From positions 430,662 to 494,661 of the forward strand of contig QAOA01002012.1 of the NCBI GenBank assembly GCA_003255065.1: DNA of 64,000 nt, written 5' to 3'. Position numbers and translations under genes: made by a program. The stretch comes from Cercis canadensis. Taxonomy: Eukaryota; Streptophyta; Magnoliopsida; Fabales; Fabaceae. Below, in pieces: positions 32,791 to 45,299 of this stretch (position 1 is the stretch's first letter; every line of letters starts with the position of its first letter). The notes under the pieces are model-generated. The model saw only the letters and a program-made list of their open reading frames with translations. It searched no databases and was not told where the DNA came from.

Positions 32791-33086
32791 TTCTCAATCT
32801 GCACATGACTATCTTCTCCCTGCCTTCAAATGCCCATAATTGCCTTTGAATTAATTCATAGCTCTCAGCAGCCTTTGAGTTAATTCTTTTATCCCAAAGG
32901 ATTATTGACTATGGACTTCGAATCACCATCTAAACATGATCATCACTCAAAATTGGAGTTTAATTCCCAAGAGGACTCTTCCAATTTCGAAATTCAAATT
33001 TATGTGATAACAATTGCCTCATTTAATGCTTGATTTAATGATAATAATCCAATTAAATTAAGCACTAAATAAAATATGGTTTATCA

Positions 33087-33099
33087 CCTTCCTTTGGCA
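33087..33099 (-). promoter_or_regulatory. Polypurine tract of Tat2
   Basis: GCCAAAGGAAGG-type purine run on the minus strand, abutting the LTR start at 33086. Confidence 0.6.
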
Positions 33100-35940
33100 A
33101 AGATTCTTCAACTGGGAGGAAGACAGTTCTTGTTCCATTCATTCTGGCTAATTTATACCAATCTTTGAATGGTGGAAAAGTGGATATCCAAGATAAGGGC
33201 AAGATCATTACTTATAATGGACCCTTTTGGATCTTTCACTTGTGGATAGCAGCTTACTTTCCAGAGATTTTCAAGTACAAAAGACCCAATGATGGTGCTT
33301 CTTGGGGAATTACTTTGGTGACTTCAACAACTTGCAACCAAGACGATTGTTCCCTTGAAGCTTTTGTCCACTATTTGTATTTCTTCAGTACTCTCTCCCG
33401 TAGACCATCTTTCTATATCTTAAAAAAAAAATTGAAACAAGAATAACTGGGGAACAAAACTTGAGATGGAGAGATTGTAGAACTCTAATCCTAATGGCTT
33501 CAAGAAATTGCGACGTATTTTGCGTTAAATTTTGTACCCTAGAAGACTTCCTTGTGGAATACCTGAATATGCAGGCTTAAACTTTGAAATCTACTTTCCA
33601 TGTCTTGTTTCTAGATTATTTAGGCTTGACCAAGGATTACCTTACTTGCCTCAAGAATGCACCAAGGATTATATGCAACAAAGCTTCCCTTCTAAACCAG
33701 CTCTGAAAAAAAAAAAAAGCATTAGTAGAGGATCTCGTCTCCATGGATCAACTCAAATTTCATTTTCTTGACTTCACAGATGGTTATTCTACAAGCTTTG
33801 TCACTTGGTGGGAATTTTTTTTACATGATTGCTCTTCCTGAAGCACCGAGCACCATACTTTGCAAGCTTGTCTATGATGATGGTGAAAGAGGTATGCCAC
33901 TATCATGTGCTCCTCCATTCGAAAGCAAGGTTCTTTCATTAGATTAAAATGCTCAACTAGTTTTGATCTTGGAAGTATAGTAGCATTCTCAAAGGAGATC
34001 ATTTTTCCAAAACCTAAAAGCATTGCCTTTAATTTATGTCTAAAATTGTCTGCCATAACGCTTCATTTCGTTACAGTGTTCAAGCAACTTCTAGTTTTAG
34101 GTGAAAACCCAATTGATTTCATAGCTTTGCAACATAACATTGTTTTAAAAAAAGGTAAAAGCTTCCAAGTCTGCAACTCCAACTGTTACTTCCTTTGAGG
34201 AAGACAACAATGAGGAAGAAGAAACTCCTTTATCTAAGAAAAAGAAAGGATACCTCTTCCACTTCAAATCTCCCTATTCAACTACTGAAGAAAACAACTA
34301 AGAGTGCCTCCACATTGAGCCAACATACTCTTTCTCTTTCTACACTTTTGATTGCAGAAATCAAAGCGAAACTTGCTAGGCATTGAGGTGAATCAAATGT
34401 TGAACAACCAAAAATTCTTGTTAAACAAGCATTGAATCTTTCTTATGAGAAGCCTAATGAAGCTCCTGGAAAATCCAAATCCTTGGATTCTCCTGAGAAG
34501 ACTAGAAGAAGATGGAAAACTTTGGCTACAAATAGTACTAGCATGAAAGTTTCCAACAAATTTGAGGATGATTCGCAAACAAGTATTTTTCTTTGAAATC
34601 TTGTACCTTTTTTTCTTTAACAGAAATGGTGCAAGCCAAACCTCTAAATCCACACCTTGCTTTTTAAGGGAATACTTTGACAACTGAGAACAAAGAACAT
34701 CAACTATTCCTCCCTCATTGTGAGCCTTGGAAAAAAAGTATTTGAACCTACACAATTAATAGAAACGAACCAAGAATTCGTACAAGAATTTATAATTGAA
34801 CCAATTCAAAAGGTAACTTGTCTCTTGAACCTTTCGAGATAATCTTGTATTTTTTGAAATCTAATTCACTTCGTTTTGCCAACTTTGTTTAAATGAATAC
34901 TTCAAGATCAAAGAACGGTCATGAACAAGAAACTCGAACAAATCTTCCTAATAAGCTCAACAAGGACCTTGACAAGGCTACTTCAAAGGGAGTTCATACA
35001 CTCCCAAAGGTATGATACTTAAGTTCCTGAAAGGCGTTGTACTTGATATTCCTCCTTTGTGAGAAAGGAAAATTACTGCATTTTCTTTTTTGCAGGATCA
35101 TGGGAATGTGATTCTCTAGAAAAATCCTAAAAGTGCACCAGTTGCTCTTAACCCTTCTCAAGAGCCTGCTTTGACTGATAAGGACATCTTGGGGAACAAT
35201 TTTGGTGATGACATCTTTTCATTGATCAAGCCAACAAACTCATCTTTCCAACACCCCACTCCATCACCAGCTTTTACCGCTTCTTCATCATTTGTTTTGA
35301 CGACAAATCCTGGGGAGAACAAGGCAAAACTTCACCTACTAAAGTCTTTCCTCCATAATTCTGTTGAAGAGGTGTTACTTGATGACACGACATTCCTTAA
35401 GCTCCAAGAAGTTGCTTGCTTCTTGAATCAATCTACCATAAAAGATGACCCTCCAATGTCGATTGGCTTAAAAGCAAATATTGAAGACATGTTGGAGAAA
35501 GTTGAAACTATGAGGCTGCATTTTCAACAAGTAATCTCGGAGACCTCTAATGTTGATCTTGAGATCGAAAACTAGCAGTGTCTAACAAAGCATTTTCATT
35601 AAGAACAGGCCTTGGTAGTTGAACAAAAAAGGCTTGCTAACAACTCAAAACAAAGAATAGACCAGCTTAGCTTGAAAATCACAAATCTAAAGGAGCAACT
35701 GGCTAAAAAATGTTCTGAATATACTACTGAGGAAATCAATTATCAAGAGGTTATGAATGAATTTAATGCCACCTTTGAAAGGACTAGCCCCTTCATGATT
35801 GACTCATGGCCAAAGGTGCAACTTCTTGAAAAGAAAACCACGAACAAATCAAAATTGACTGAGGAGAAAGAGAAGCTTGTCCAAGACTGGATGAAGTTTA
35901 AGGAGATCTTTGATGAAAATTGGGAAAAGAATTTGATATG
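33093..35940 (+). pseudogene. Antisense plant-mobile-domain-like gene in Tat2
   Basis: Plus-strand coding remnant convergent with Tat2 pol. 33093-33450 reads LAKILQ/VLVPFILANLYQSLN and GPFWIFHLWIAAYFPEIFK, which resembles the plant mobile domain (PF10536 type, also called aminotransferase-like). Later parts: a charged acidic run near 34190, an ORF at 35171-35575 and a coiled coil at 35612-35940 (Lys/Glu rich, 109 residues). A canonical intron lies at 35010-35095. Stops at several points. Known Tat elements can carry such antisense ORFs; function is unknown. A neighbouring LTR at 33086 lies just upstream of its start. Confidence 0.65.
35010..35095 (+). other. Predicted intron in the antisense gene of Tat2
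   Basis: CCAAAG|GTATGA donor and TTTTCTTTTTTGCAG acceptor with a T-rich tract, 86 nt. It carries stops in the frame of the flanking coding sequence. Confidence 0.6.
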
Positions 35941-36214
35941 AATGTTGTATTTTCGAACTTTCAGTTGTTTAATTTGAAAATTTGTAGAACATACAATTTC
36001 AAATATTTCCCATTAATAATGTTGTACCTTTTCTCTCTCCCATCAATAGAATTTATCTTGTACACATTTCTAGGCTTCATTGCTTCAATTCGAATTGGTC
36101 CTTCCCAAAGAAGTGATCACTTTCCAAATTTGCAACCTTTTTGACCCATTGGAAAGATAACTTTTCAAACTATATCTCCTTCTTGAAAACTTCTTGATTT
36201 GACATTTTTCTCAT
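35941..36214 (-). pseudogene. Tat2 integrase C-terminal end
   Basis: Minus strand from 36214: NVKSRSFQEGDIV, KVIFPMGQKGCKFGK, LLWEGPIRIEA and VYKINSIDG, the usual C-terminal domain of Tat integrase. It is the continuation of 41041-41160 once the copia element is removed. In-frame stops are present. Confidence 0.82.
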
Positions 36215-36407
36215 TGTCAAACTAATATGGAAAATATTTCTGTATTCATTGATTATTCTTTGCAAGAGTGGAGGAATATATATACACATAAACTACCTAT
36301 TTTAGGCTATACATCAATCACAATAATGAACTAAATTAAAGGGTATATCCCAAAATTGACTCCTAAGATCTCTTAGAGATCAATTCTCACCACAACTCAT
36401 GCCAACA
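36215..36407 (-). repeat. Copia-B 3' LTR
   Basis: 193 bp. On the minus strand it follows the polypurine tract at 36408-36421 (ACTTGAGGGGGAC). Confidence 0.95.
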
Positions 36408-36421
36408 GTCCCCCTCAAGTT
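36408..36421 (-). promoter_or_regulatory. Polypurine tract of Copia-B
   Basis: Minus strand AACTTGAGGGGGAC abuts the LTR start TGTTGGC. Confidence 0.85.
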
Positions 36422-39400
36422 GGTGCATAGAGATCTTGAATGCCCAACTTGTCAAGTGAGTTGTAGAAGTTTCTGCTACAGACAACTTTCGTAAGAACAT
36501 CTGCTAACTGGTCTTCAGATTTAACAAATGGGAATTGAATTATCTTGGTCTCCACATTTTGTTTGATAAAGTGTCGGTTTATTTTCACATGTTTGGTTCG
36601 ATCATGTTGCACATGATTATGAGAAATAGCTATAGCAGCCTTGTTGTCATATAATAGGTTCATTGCACAGCTTGGAGCAAAACCAACTTCAATTAATAGT
36701 CTTCTAAGCCAAAGAAGTTCACAAAGACCCTTAGCCATTCCACGAAACTCAGCTTTAACACTTGATAATGCTACCACCTTTTGTTTCTTACTTCTCCATG
36801 TAACCAAATTTCCTCCCACAAAGGTAAAATAGCCTGAGGTGGATTTTCTCTTTGTGATATCTCCTGCCTAGTCAGCATCTGTATAGCCTTCAACTCGTAG
36901 GTGATTATTTTTTGTGAACATCAATCCTTTTCCAGGTGATGACTTCAAGTACCGAAGGATCCGAATTACTGCATTCATGTGATCTCTACTTGGGCAATGC
37001 ATGAATTGGCTTACTACACTTACTGCGTAGGCTATGTCAAGTCGTGTATGAGACAGATAAATAAGTCTGCCAACTAACCTCTGGTACCTCCCTTTGTCTG
37101 TTGGCACTTGGTCCACTGTTTTGCACTATTAGTGTATCCGTAGGTTTACAATTTAGTAGTCCAACCTCTAATAAAAGATCTAGGATATATTTTCGTTGGG
37201 AAAGAAAGATGCCTTGTTTTGACCGGGAAACCTCAATTCCTAGAAAATATTTAAGTCCTCCTAGATTTTTCATCTCAAATTCTATTGCCAATTGATTTTG
37301 AAGTCTTGCTATTTCCTTTGAGTCATCTCCTGTAATGATCATATTGTCTACATAGACTATCAAATATGTTATCTTACCTTGGCAATGTTTCAAGAATAGT
37401 GTATGATCTGCGTTGCTTTTTCGAAAGCCATATTTCCTCATTGCCGAGCTTAATCGCCCAAACCATGCCTAAGGGGATTGCTTCAAACCATATAGGGTTC
37501 GTTGCAACTTGCACACACACACTTAGTTTCATAATTTCTCATATAACTTGGAGGAATATCCATGTAGATTTCTTCTTTAAGATGTCCATGGAGAAAGACA
37601 TTCTTGACTTCTAACTGATGCAATGGCCTATCAAGATTTACTGCAAGAGATAATAGAACCCTAACGGTACTCAACTTGGCCACTGGTGAAAAGGTTTCTT
37701 AATAGTCTACACCATATGTCTATGTAAAGCCTTTGGCCACTAATCTTGCTTTATACCATTCAACAGACCTATCAGCTTTGTACTTGATAGAGAAGACCCA
37801 CTTACACCTTACTGGTTTTTTTTCCTTTCGGTAAGGGAACAAGAGTCCATGTCTCATTTTTTTTAATGCCTCCATTTCCTCCTTCATAGCTTGAACCCAT
37901 CTAGTGTCATCTAAAGCCTCTTCAACACTTGTAGGAATATAATGTGAGGATAGTTCATTTGCAAATTTCTTGAGGGGTTTAGACAATTCTTTTGTAGAAA
38001 CATAATTAGCAATCAGATATCTTGATTTGTGGTCCTCTATTTTAGGAGAATATCTTTTCGGTGGCTTATCTCGATTATGCCTGTAAGGTAGCTTATAGCC
38101 AACAAGAGTATCCATAGTATTAGAAATGCTAGGTGTGACAGGAGAGCTTACCTCAATGATATTCTCAGGAGATGGGTTGTCATATACTAAAGAGTTGGGG
38201 GGGGGGGGGGGGGGNGGGGGGGGGGGGGAGGGTTTCAACTATTTCAGCTTTTGGAGATATCAATGGCTCTTCTATGGTCGTTTGAGGAACATCATCGCTA
38301 GAGGGTTAATTTGAGTTGCAACGCGTAGTTGTCTAGTCGTCAACCCAATTATCAACCCAATTCGACTCTTCTTCTCATGTCTCCCCCCAAAGAGGAGAAT
38401 TGGATGGATCAGGGGAGTAGAAAGTGTCAGACTCAAGGAATGTGACATCCATAGTCATATAGATGTGCCGAGTAGCTGGGTCATAGCAGCGGTATCCTTT
38501 CTGGTGTACATCATAGCCCAAAAAAAGGCAGCGAATGGCACAAGGATCAAGTTTTGTATCTTGGTTCTTATGTAGATGAACAAACGCAACACATTTGAAG
38601 ATACGAGGTGGGAGTATGTGTACTATGGTTAGCACATATGTAGACAAGTTTTGTAGCGGAGTCTTAAATTCAAGAACCTTTGAGGGCATACGGTTAATGA
38701 GATAGACAGTTGTGGCGACAACATCAGCCCAGTGTTGGTTGGGCATGTGAGCTCTAAGTAAGAGAGCTTGAGCAGTTTCAAGGATGTGGCAATTCTTGCG
38801 TTCTGCAAGACCATTTTGCTGAGGAGTCTGAGGACATGAAGTCTCATGAATAAGTCCATGATGTTGGAAATAATCATGAAACTGTTGATTGACATACTCG
38901 CCACCATTATTAGATTGAAGGATACAAATCTTAGTTGAGTACTGGGTCTGAACCATTCTATGGAAGAGTTGAAATACATGGAACACCTCATTTTTTTGTT
39001 TCAACAAGTAAATCCAAGTCATGCGAGTACAACCATCCACAAACATCACACACCAGCAGAAACCAGAAATAGTGGACTTTGGAGATGGACCCCACACATA
39101 AGAATGAATCAAAGCAAAAGGAACATCACTTTTATTCATGCTTAACAGAAAAGGAACTCGATGAATTTTAGCTAAAATACAAGCCTCACATTTAAAGTCC
39201 AACAATGAGGTGTCCAAAAATAAATCAGGAAAAACATGTTTTAGATAACCAAATGAAGGATGGCCTAGCCGATGGTGCCACAGCAAAATTTGGTCCACTT
39301 TGAGGTTACTCATGTGATGCATGTGATGTCGTCCTACACTGAAATCCTCCATATAATAAAGTCTCCCCCTCTTAGTACCAAGCCCAATTATCTCCTTGGT

Positions 39401-39940
39401 GAGAATATCATGAAGAAGACAGAACGAAGGAAAAATAAGTGCAACACAATTTAAATCTTTAGTAACTTGACTCACAGATAGCAATTTATGTGAAAGAGAG
39501 GGCACAAGTAACGTATTAGAGAGAGGTAGGGCCGGTGATAACATCACAGTCCCAACCCTTGTTACTGAAGATAAACCACCATTAGCATTGGCAATGCTTG
39601 TGCGCCAAGGAGGTGAGGAATCAATGAAATCACTTGCATCAAATGTCATATGGTCTTTGGCTCCGAAATCAAGGATCCAAGCATGGCTGTCAACATCTAG
39701 ATTAGGACAAAGTAGAGCATTACCATGGGTAGAGGTGGAACTAGCTGCTAGAATGAGGGAAAGTTGTGGTTCTGTAGTAACTATTGTAGCTTTTCCTGTG
39801 TTGTCACCTGTATCTCGATGTTTCCAAGCCTGGAACTCATGCCACTAGTTAGGATAGCCATGAAATTTGAAACAAGTGTCATAGGTATGTTTTGTACCTC
39901 CATAGTGAGAGCACTTAGTTCCATCAGATGAGTCTCGTTG
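36415..39940 (-). pseudogene. Copia-B pol: protease, integrase, RT, RNase H
   Basis: From 39940 downwards: zinc knuckle with its second Cys changed (CSHYGGTKHTYDTC), protease site DFGAKDHMT where DSGAT-type is usual, GAG-pre-integrase LLWHHRLGHPS, integrase with IHSYVWGPS (first Asp lost), SNNGGEYVNQQF (second Asp lost) and NGLAERKNCHILE (Glu kept). A poly-Pro linker comes from the C run at 38197-38228. RT has WVQAMKEEMEAL, VRCKWVFSIKYKADRS and YVDNMIITGDD (catalytic YVDD altered). RNase H is at 36415-36819 (VALSSVKAEFRGMA, ADVLTK). Breaks at about 37.04 kb, 37.44-37.72 kb and 38.24-38.37 kb. Confidence 0.93.
38197..38228. repeat. Homopolymer G run with N at 38215
   Basis: 31 G bases and one N. 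On the element's strand it is a poly-C run encoding the proline linker between integrase and RT. Its length is unreliable. Confidence 0.9.
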
Positions 39941-39967
39941 TTTAGAGTGGGAACCAGTTTTGCTACT

Positions 39968-40789
39968 CTATAAAGTGAGAGATTTGGAAAGTGTGTTTGG
40001 CTTCGACCCATGCTGGAAACTCTTGGATGCGAGAATTGTGCTTGGTATTTCATTTGGACTGCTCATTGTCATCACTGCTTGACGGTGAGCTTCCTTATGA
40101 ACATGTGCATAGGCTTGCTCTACTGTTGGGAATGGTTTTTTTTGTAAGACATCACTCCGAATATTGTCTAAACGATCATCAAGGCCGTCTAAGAATACAT
40201 AGACCCGATCTTCATGGACAAGGGTATTGTAGTGTTGGATATCAGTGGGACACTCCATCGAGTTTGGTCGACGAAAGTCTATTTCACGCTAGAGTCCTTG
40301 GAGATCAATATAGTATTTTTCAAGGGAACCACCAACCTGTTTGAGGCGGGTCACACGGCGCCAAAGGTCATACACTTGAGAGGTGTCGCTACAATCAAAG
40401 TATGTAGTCGTAACTGCATCCCACACCATCTTGGCTGTCGAGAATGGAATGAAATTTCTGATAAGAGAGGAGTCCATGGAGTTAATCAGCCATCCTTTAA
40501 CAATCGTGTTGTTGGTCTGCCAATGTCGAAAGGTAGAGTCTGTTTGAGGAGGTTGAGGAAGACCACCATTTATATATCCCAGTTTGTCTTTGCCTGAGAT
40601 ATACATCTCGACCACCTGGGACCAAAGAACATAATTGGTGCCATCCAACTTGATGCCAATCGGTGCAATATTATGATCAGAATGAGTCGCAGTTAAGGCT
40701 AAAGTTTGGCTTAACACTTCAGTCATTTTTGTGGTTAGCTCAACAAGGATAGAAAATGTGTCATCAGTATGGGGTTTTGTATCAGCCAT
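39968..40789 (-). pseudogene. Copia-B gag
   Basis: ATG at 40789, 53 nt after the primer site. Reads MADTKPHTDDTF, LDGTNYVLWSQVVEMYISG, WLINSMDSSLIRNFIPF, MVWDAVTTTY and LKQVGGSLEKYYIDLQGL: the usual copia gag (UBN2-type) core. After a stop at 40289 it continues at 40258-39968 (YNTLVHEDRVYVFLDGLDDRL, VEQAYAHVHKEAHRQAVM). Disabled by the stop. Confidence 0.92.
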
Positions 40790-40831
40790 GGAGGAAGAAG
40801 GAATGAGTCAAAGAAAGAATATGATCAATTA

Positions 40832-40842
40832 CTCTGATACCA
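40832..40842 (-). promoter_or_regulatory. tRNA-Met primer binding site of Copia-B
   Basis: Minus strand TGGTATCAGAG directly follows the 5' LTR end, complementary to the 3' end of initiator tRNA-Met. Confidence 0.92.
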
Positions 40843-41035
40843 TGTCAAACTGATATGGAAAATATTTCTGTATTCATTGATTATTCTCTGCAAGAGTGGA
40901 GGAATATATATACACATAAACTACCTATTTTAGGCTATACATCAATCATGGTAATTAACTAAATTAAAGGGTATATCCCAAAATTGACTCCTAAGATCTC
41001 TTAGAGATCAATTCTCACCACAACTCATGCCAACA
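40843..41035 (-). repeat. Copia-B 5' LTR
   Basis: 193 bp, six differences from the 3' LTR, four of them clustered near 40950-40957. Confidence 0.95.
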
Positions 41036-41040
41036 CTCAT

Positions 41041-44000
41041 AACATTTAGCCATCCTTTGTTTTTGAGCCACAAGATGGTCCAAAGCCATCATTTGAACAT
41101 CATCAAGTTCATTTAGTTCATCAAAAATTGAGGTAAATCACTTTGTTTCTGAATCTTGATTGATTGAATAGTGATTTCCACAGGAAGAACAACATCATGG
41201 CCATAAACTAGTTTGTAAGGACTGATTTTTGTTGACTCCGTCGGCAAAGTCCGATAAGCCCAGAGGACGTGGTTCAAGACCTTGTGCTAGCTCTTAGGAA
41301 ATTGTCCTACATTCTTTCAAATCATGTTGATCGGGATTTTGTTCATAGCCTCAACCTGCCCATTGGCTTGGGCATGATAGGGAGTTGATTCAACAAATTG
41401 ATTCCTCTCTCCTATGCGTACTCTTTGGTTTTTCTCCCTATAAGAACTCTCCCATTGTCGGTGGTGATAGTCTCTGGCAACCCAAATCGAAAAACAATTT
41501 GTTCTTCAATGAACTCAATAACATCTTTCTAAGTGATATCTTCGTACACTTTCACCTTGGCCCACTTCGTGAAGTAATCTACAGCCACTAGTATGTAAGA
41601 ATACCCTTTCGATGAAGGTGGTTGAATTTGGCCAATAATATCAATAGCCCAACCTCGAAATGGCCAAGTCTTAATGATGGCATGCAAATAAGCCATTGGT
41701 ACCTTTTGCATTCTCCCATGCTTTTGGCATTTTCCACAACTCTTGGCAAATTCAATACAATCTTTAAACATACTCAGCCAATAAAATCCTCTTCGATTCA
41801 AAATCCACTTCATTTTGTGGCCCAATTCCTGGGCTCCGCAAATGCCTTCATGAACTTCCATCTTGGCATGTATAGCTTCTTTATGTCCGAGGCACTTGAA
41901 CAACAATTCTCCATTAGCATGTCTTTTAAAGAGTTCGTCATCCAGCAAAACATAATTAGTTGCCAACAATCAAATTCTTCTTTCGATTAGAATCGAAGGG
42001 CTGTCCATATACGCTCTGATGTAAACTCTCCAATCATCTGCGTCATTCTACGCAATCAATTCCATGTTTCTGCTCAACTAGGACTAACCTTCTTTTAGCT
42101 TCAATTAGCTTGGCAAAGGTTTTCGAAGACACCTTATATCCAAAGGCTAACTGAGCTAAGTTGTTGGCTTTGCAATTATTCTCTCTTGGTATGTGCTTCA
42201 CCATGACGTCATTGAACTCTGCTAATAGACGACATGCAATGATAAAATACTTAGCTAAATTTGGACTTGTACATCTGAATAGGAGTTATTTGGCCGATAA
42301 TTAACTGAGACTCTCCCAACACTTCGACGTATCGTGCCTCAGCCTAGATCAATAAATCTAAGCTCAAAATTGAAGCTTCGTATTCTACTTCATTATTTGA
42401 ACAATCTGATTCTAAAGATAACATAAATTTGGTTATTTGATTCGGAGGAGATATTAGCATCACCCCTACTCCAGCTCCGTTTCGATGACTAGATCCATCG
42501 AAAAAGAGTTTTCATCTTTTCAAATCAATGTAGTTCACCTCATTCAAATGTCCCGCATGATCTACTAAGAAATATGCTAGTACTTGTCCTTTCACAGCTT
42601 TCATGGGGACATACTGCAAAGAAAACTCAGTTAAAGCAATAGCCCATCGACTAATCTTGCCATGAATGATAGGCTTTGAAAGCATGTATTTCAAAATATC
42701 TGTTTTCGACAACACATAGACATGTTTTGGTTTCAGATAATGCTTTAACTTCACATAAGAGGAATATAAAGCCAAGCATAATTTTTCAATAGAAGTGTAC
42801 TTTTGCTCAACAAGGGTTAAGTACACGACTCCAGTAAAAATCCACATTTTTGACTTTATTTATGTTCTTGTGTAAGTACACAAGCAACAGTGTCGAATGA
42901 AGCAAACAAATATAATTTCAAAGGCCTACCAACTACAGGGGTACAATTACTATGGGATTCGACAAGTACCTCTTCATTTTGTCAAACGCCTGTTGATGTT
43001 GATCCTCCCATATAAAGTCTTTTTCTCCCTTTAGCTTGAGTAAAAGGGAGAATACTCTGAGTCTTCCTGACAAATTTGAAATAAATCTTCTTAGAAAGTT
43101 GATCTTGCCAATTAGACTCTACAATTCTTTATTTGTTTAGAGGAGGCGAGGTTTCGATGGTTGCTTTGGTCTTGTTCTTGTCCATTTTGATGCCTCTCTT
43201 GTGAACTAGAGAACCAAGAAAGTTGCTAACCATAACTCCAAAAGCACACTTTTGAGGATTCATTTTCAGTCCATGCTTCCTCATTCTGAAAAGCTTGTTC
43301 GAGGTCTTGCAAATGTGTTTCTTGTTTTTTCTAACTTAACAACTACATCATCGATGTAAACCTCAATGACTTTGCCAATCATATCATGAAAGACTACATT
43401 CATTGCTCTTTGATATGTTGCACCAACATTTTTTAGTCCAAACGACATTACCATCCATTCAAAAGTCCCTAACGACCAAGGACATCGAAAGGCCATTTTC
43501 GGAACATCCTCCTCAGCAATGAAAATATGATTATATCCTGAGTGACCATCAACGAAACTCATGACTTCATGGCCAACAACAGAATCAAGAAGCATGTTTG
43601 CCACTGGCATCGGATATTCATCCATCAGGGTGGCCATATTTAAATTTCAAAAATCAATGCACACCCTTAACTTTCCATTCTTGTTAATAGTAGGAACAAT
43701 ATTTGAGATCCACTCCACGTACTAGCAATACGAATGAATTTAGCCTTAACCAGCCTTTTGATTTCCTCTTTTATTTTCAACAAAATATAAGGTGCAAATC
43801 ATTGCAGAGGCTGCTTCGCAGGTTTGAATCCATCCCTTATCGGTAGTATGTGCTCTACCATGTTTCTGCTAAGTCTCGACATCTCTTCATAGTCCTAAGC
43901 AAAACAATCCCTGTATTGTTGCAATACTCCAACAATCTTGTTTCGGAACTCCACATGTAACAACTTGCTTACAAATGTAGGTCGACTCTCACCAATCTCT

Positions 44001-44335
44001 CCCAGATTGACCTCTTCCAAAGGATCTTGGACTTTGACTTTCTTCTCTCCTTATTTTAAAGGCCCCTCTTCGAATCCTAAGAGATTGTCATCTATGATGC
44101 AATCAAAGATTTGCCCGATATGCCCTACCAACATTTCCTTGTCGACTACATATTCTTGCAACCACTCTACAAGGTTGCTCAAGATATCTTGATCCTAATT
44201 CATCATGTAAAGCCATTGTAATACAACTGCGATTGCCTAGGTTCGACGGGCATAGCGGTTGATTGAATGAACTCAAAACCATTGCAACCTAACTTGTAGT
44301 AATGATAGTCGCTTGGGCTGAAATTCTTGGCTTTG
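41041..44335 (-). pseudogene. Tat2 RT, RNase H, second RNase H, integrase
   Basis: From 43637 down: RT (DEYPMPVANMLLDSVVGHE, FVDGHSGYNHI, FRCPWSLGTFEWMVMSFGLK and catalytic YIDDVVVK), first RNase H end (KHVYVLSKTDILKYMLSKPI, ISRWAIALTEFSLQYVPMKA at 42512-42847), archaeal-type RNase H (FFDGSSHRNGAGVG, SNNEVEYEASILSL near 42500-42330), integrase zinc region (VHEGICGAQELGHKMKWILN with KSCGKCQKHG, 41529-41969) and first core Asp in VDYFTKWAKV. The second core Asp lies near 41450. Coding ends at the copia insertion at 41041 and resumes at 36214. RT active site intact, but many stops. Confidence 0.88.
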
Positions 44336-45163
44336 ACCAAATGAACTCAAGGGAGATAAAGATTAAACTCAGTGTGACATTGTTCAAAGTAACAAAGACT
44401 GTCATCCGCAGGAATAATCTCACGTTCTCCCTTTTCATTCCATATTGCTATGTATTGATGCACAATTGAAGGTATTGAGCCTACTGCATGTATCCAATAT
44501 TTCCCAAGAAGCAAGTTGTAACTTGCTTTTGAAGACATAACCACAAACAATGTCCTTTGAGTGAAGGAGCCCACTATGATAGAAAGAACAACTATGCCAT
44601 CTAATGGAGAAGTTTGACCATTGAAATCAGTACTAACATATTGGTAAGAACCAAATCGATCTGAGACTTCCCGAGTTTCAAGAACGTCAATCTGGGAATC
44701 AAGTTGACTGTTGCTCCACCATCAATCATCACTTTGTTAATTGGCTATCCTTTGACAAGAGCTTTAATATGTAGAGGTCTGAGATGCCTCCTTTGCTCTA
44801 TGATAGGTTTCTCAAAGAATGCAAAACCAAAATCCAACGAACTCGAACTGGTTGCTGTTTCAGAAACTTCTTCCACCTCTATATCGTTGTTGTCTTCATA
44901 ATCATTATCATTAGACCAGGAGATGATATCCCTTTAAAACTCTGCAGGCAGCATCGACACCATATTGATGGACACACTGCAACCTTGCTCAATTGTTGTT
45001 TTTTGATTCTCTTCTTTTGGTCTGAAAATCTTTGCACTGTTCAAACCATATCTCTTTTGCCATTGCCTCTTTCTCTAGAGTTTCCTCTTTTATGTCTAAG
45101 AAAGACCTTGCTCTTGCAGAGAAATTGCTCCTGGCTTCTTTGGCTCTAACATTTTGAACACAC
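44336..45163 (-). pseudogene. Tat2 protease and preceding gag-pro linker
   Basis: Protease site VMIDGGATVNLIP near 44695-44731 and its second half YNLLLGKYWIHAVGSIPSIV at 44347-44574, both Tat-type. Upstream (45150-44940) broken frames carry basic linker sequence. It stops at the TTA target duplication of the Harbinger-like element; the frame resumes at 50297. Confidence 0.8.
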
Positions 45164-45166
45164 TTA

Positions 45167-45290
45167 GGGCCTATTTGGGAGTTTGAAGTGAGGGGAAAGA
45201 AAATGAGAAGAGAGGAAAGGGAAGAGAAAGGAAGGAAAGAGAAAGAGAAGGATTTCCTTCTCTTTTGTTTGGATGATTAAAATAAGAAAA
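45167..45290. repeat. Left terminal and subterminal repeat of the Harbinger-like element
   Basis: Terminal motif, then a GA-rich tract, with AAGGATTTCCTT as a small palindrome and TTTTGTTTGGATG inside. Confidence 0.7.
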
Positions 45291-45299
45291 AAAGAGGAA

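Larger units (their letters stand above)
32065..33086 (-). repeat. 3' LTR of Tat2 (right part certain, left border open)
   Basis: On the minus strand it starts TGATAAACCATATTTT at 33086, directly after the purine-rich tract at 33087-33099. U3 has a 60-bp tandem repeat (32481-32790), then a minus-strand TATA box at 32329-32337. The LTR end could not be placed. Confidence 0.65.
36215..41035 (-). mobile_element. Complete Ty1/copia element (Copia-B) in Tat2 integrase
   Basis: Perfect target duplication CTCAT at 36210-36214 and 41036-41040. Two 193-bp LTRs (TGTCAAAC...GCCAACA on the plus strand) differ at six positions, about 97% identity. The minus strand carries tRNA-Met primer site, gag, protease, integrase, RT and RNase H in copia order. 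Short LTRs and small size fit an Ale/Retrofit-type lineage, but I am not sure of the lineage. Confidence 0.95.

Noticed and set aside
39991..40597. Plus-strand ORFs of 117 and 127 residues
   Set aside because: Opposite-strand shadows of the copia gag.
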